Assembly (NCBI GenBank): GCA_031253705.1
Contig: JAIRVW010000405.1
Coordinates: 1-6,439, forward strand
DNA: 6,439 bases
Origin: Brucellaceae bacterium
GTDB lineage: Bacteria; Pseudomonadota; Alphaproteobacteria; Rhizobiales; Rhizobiaceae
Reading direction: 5' to 3'
Under the pieces are notes generated by a model that was not told where the DNA came from, did not search any database, and saw only the letters and a program-made list of their open reading frames with translations. Both the position numbers and the translations under genes were made by a program. Shown here in pieces: positions 5,408-6,439 of the stretch (position 1 is the stretch's first letter; the number at the start of each line of letters is the position of its first letter).

Positions 5408-6439
5408 ACGCAGGTGTCTGCACCTTTATCGCCTGCTTCTGATCCCGTTGCGCAGAGCCTTAAAGATAAGCGGATTTTGCTGATAATCGGCGGTGGCATT
5501 GCAGCTTATAAAGTGCTGGATCTGATCCGTCGTTTGAAAGAGCGTGGTGCGCATGTGCGGCCGGTGATGACGCAAGCCGCGCAGGCTTTTATCACGCCGT
5601 TATCTGTTGGCGCTTTGGCTGCCGACCATGTCTATACAGATTTATTCTCCCGCGAGGATGAGCAGGATGTCGGCCATATCCGGCTGGCGCGTGATGCTGA
5701 CCTGATTGTTGTAGCGCCTGCGACCGCTGATCGTATGGCGCAGATGGTGGCAGGGCTGGGCGGTGATCTGGCGGCGGCTATTCTGCTGGCGCGCAAAGTG
5801 CCGGTGCTGATAGCGCCTGCAATGAATCCGGCGATGTGGAGCAATCCGGCAACGCAGCGTAATGTGAGGGTTCTGCATCAGGATGGTGTGCATTTTATCG
5901 GCCCTGAGCGTGGTGAGATGGCTGAGAAGGGGGAGGCCGGTACAGGGCGCATGAGCGAACCGTTGCAGATCGTTGCAAAGATCGAGCAATTGCTGTTGCC
6001 GCCTCAATACCTCCCGCTGGCTGGTAAGAAAATCATCATCACATCGGGCCCGACTCATGAGCCGATTGATCCGGTGCGCTATATTGCCAACCGTTCCTCC
6101 GGCAAGCAGGGACATGCGATTGCTGCGGCTCTGGCGCGACTTGGTGCGGATGTGCGATTGGTAGCGGGCCCTGTGACAATTCCCGATCCGCAGGGTGTTA
6201 AAACCATCCATGTGGAGACAGCGCGGCAGATGCGTGATGCTGTCGAGGCACAATTGCCAGCGGATGCCGCTGTCATGGTTGCGGCCGTTGCCGACTGGCG
6301 CATAGCCAATGCAGCGGATCAGAAGATCAAGAAGCAGGCAGGTGAGGCTTCGCCGTCTTTGCAGATGGTGGAGAATCCTGACATTCTTGCAACGATTGGT
6401 CATCATGCACAACGCCCGCATCTGGTGATTGGTTTTGCG
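5291..6439 (+). CDS. coaBC: CoaBC, phosphopantothenoylcysteine synthetase/decarboxylase, with N-terminal FitA-like RHH domain (3' end outside window)
   Basis: Bifunctional cytosolic enzyme of coenzyme A synthesis: CoaB joins cysteine to 4'-phosphopantothenate using CTP, and the flavoprotein CoaC decarboxylates the product to 4'-phosphopantetheine. 383 codons are visible without a stop. Residues 1-39 are a FitA/VapB-like ribbon-helix-helix domain (ASITIRNLDEDVKEALRRQ, then GRSMEEEVRVLLSGE). A Pro/Ala/Ser-rich linker runs to about 57. CoaC follows: RILLIIGGGIAAYK (61-74), active-site His129 in VGHIRLARDADL, APATAD (142-147), APAMNPAMW (175-183, Asn179), GEMAEKGEAGTGRMSEP (208-224). CoaB: TSGPTHEPIDPVRYIANRSS (251-270), AAVADWR (331-337), KIKKQ (345-349), VIGFA at the edge. 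By comparison with E. coli Dfp (406 aa), roughly 90 residues are missing. E. coli CoaC has Cys158 where Lys213 stands here by my alignment, and no Cys occurs anywhere visible. Codon choice looks continuous across the junction. Confidence 0.93.
   Translation, partial: MASITIRNLDEDVKEALRRQAAANGRSMEEEVRVLLSGETQVSAPLSPASDPVAQSLKDKRILLIIGGGIAAYKVLDLIRRLKERGAHVRPVMTQAAQAFITPLSVGALAADHVYTDLFSREDEQDVGHIRLARDADLIVVAPATADRMAQMVAGLGGDLAAAILLARKVPVLIAPAMNPAMWSNPATQRNVRVLHQDGVHFIGPERGEMAEKGEAGTGRMSEPLQIVAKIEQLLLPPQYLPLAGKKIIITSGPTHEPIDPVRYIANRSSGKQGHAIAAALARLGADVRLVAGPVTIPDPQGVKTIHVETARQMRDAVEAQLPADAAVMVAAVADWRIANAADQKIKKQAGEASPSLQMVENPDILATIGHHAQRPHLVIGFA

Noticed and set aside
5291..5460. Stand-alone antitoxin gene of a toxin-antitoxin pair
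   Set aside because: The frame has no stop before CoaC, and no PIN-domain toxin or other toxin is encoded nearby on either strand.
5642..6421. 259-codon minus-strand frame opposite coaBC
   Set aside because: The plus-strand frame carries clear CoaC and CoaB motifs throughout; the reverse product has no recognisable features.

Overview
The window comes from an alphaproteobacterium, most likely of the order Hyphomicrobiales (Rhizobiales) and close to the Brucellaceae. The UbiE, UbiB and Upp proteins read like Brucella/Ochrobactrum-type versions, the order ubiE-ubiB-coaBC is the one I know from that order, and the base composition is moderate. Genus is not claimed. Five protein-coding regions are supported, two of them cut by the window edges.

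Left block (1-2309), nucleoside salvage. The C-terminal end of a trimeric-type purine nucleoside phosphorylase is followed after 19 bp by deoA (thymidine phosphorylase), probably in one operon and perhaps translationally coupled. upp (uracil phosphoribosyltransferase) converges on them from the minus strand. The enzymes free bases from (deoxy)nucleosides and convert uracil to UMP. A strong bidirectional hairpin terminator lies between deoA and upp. Beside it is a diverged second copy of the last eight codons of upp, which itself forms a weaker terminator.

Middle (2310-2721). A 412-bp gap separates divergent upp and ubiE. It holds a tentative ubiE promoter overlapping a dyad, a leader hairpin, and no gene I can support.

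Right block (2722-6439), ubiquinone and coenzyme A. ubiE (C-methyltransferase) and ubiB (atypical kinase-like ATPase) lie on the plus strand, 76 bp apart, with a perfect inverted repeat built from two TTCCGGAA palindromes between them. ubiB is followed by a clear intrinsic terminator. A frame with a strong GGAGG ribosome site then stays open from 5291 to the window end. It encodes CoaBC, the bifunctional enzyme turning 4'-phosphopantothenate into 4'-phosphopantetheine.

The most interesting point is that this CoaBC carries an N-terminal FitA-like ribbon-helix-helix DNA-binding domain, of the kind used by VapB/FitA antitoxins, joined by a short Pro/Ala/Ser-rich linker. No toxin gene is visible. 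Just upstream are three copies of TGATTGCA, one base different from the half-site I recall for the gonococcal FitA operator, and the third overlaps a possible coaBC promoter. This suggests a CoA biosynthetic enzyme that may regulate its own gene, which is an inference. The visible CoaBC also contains no cysteine, including at the position where E. coli CoaC has its catalytic Cys.
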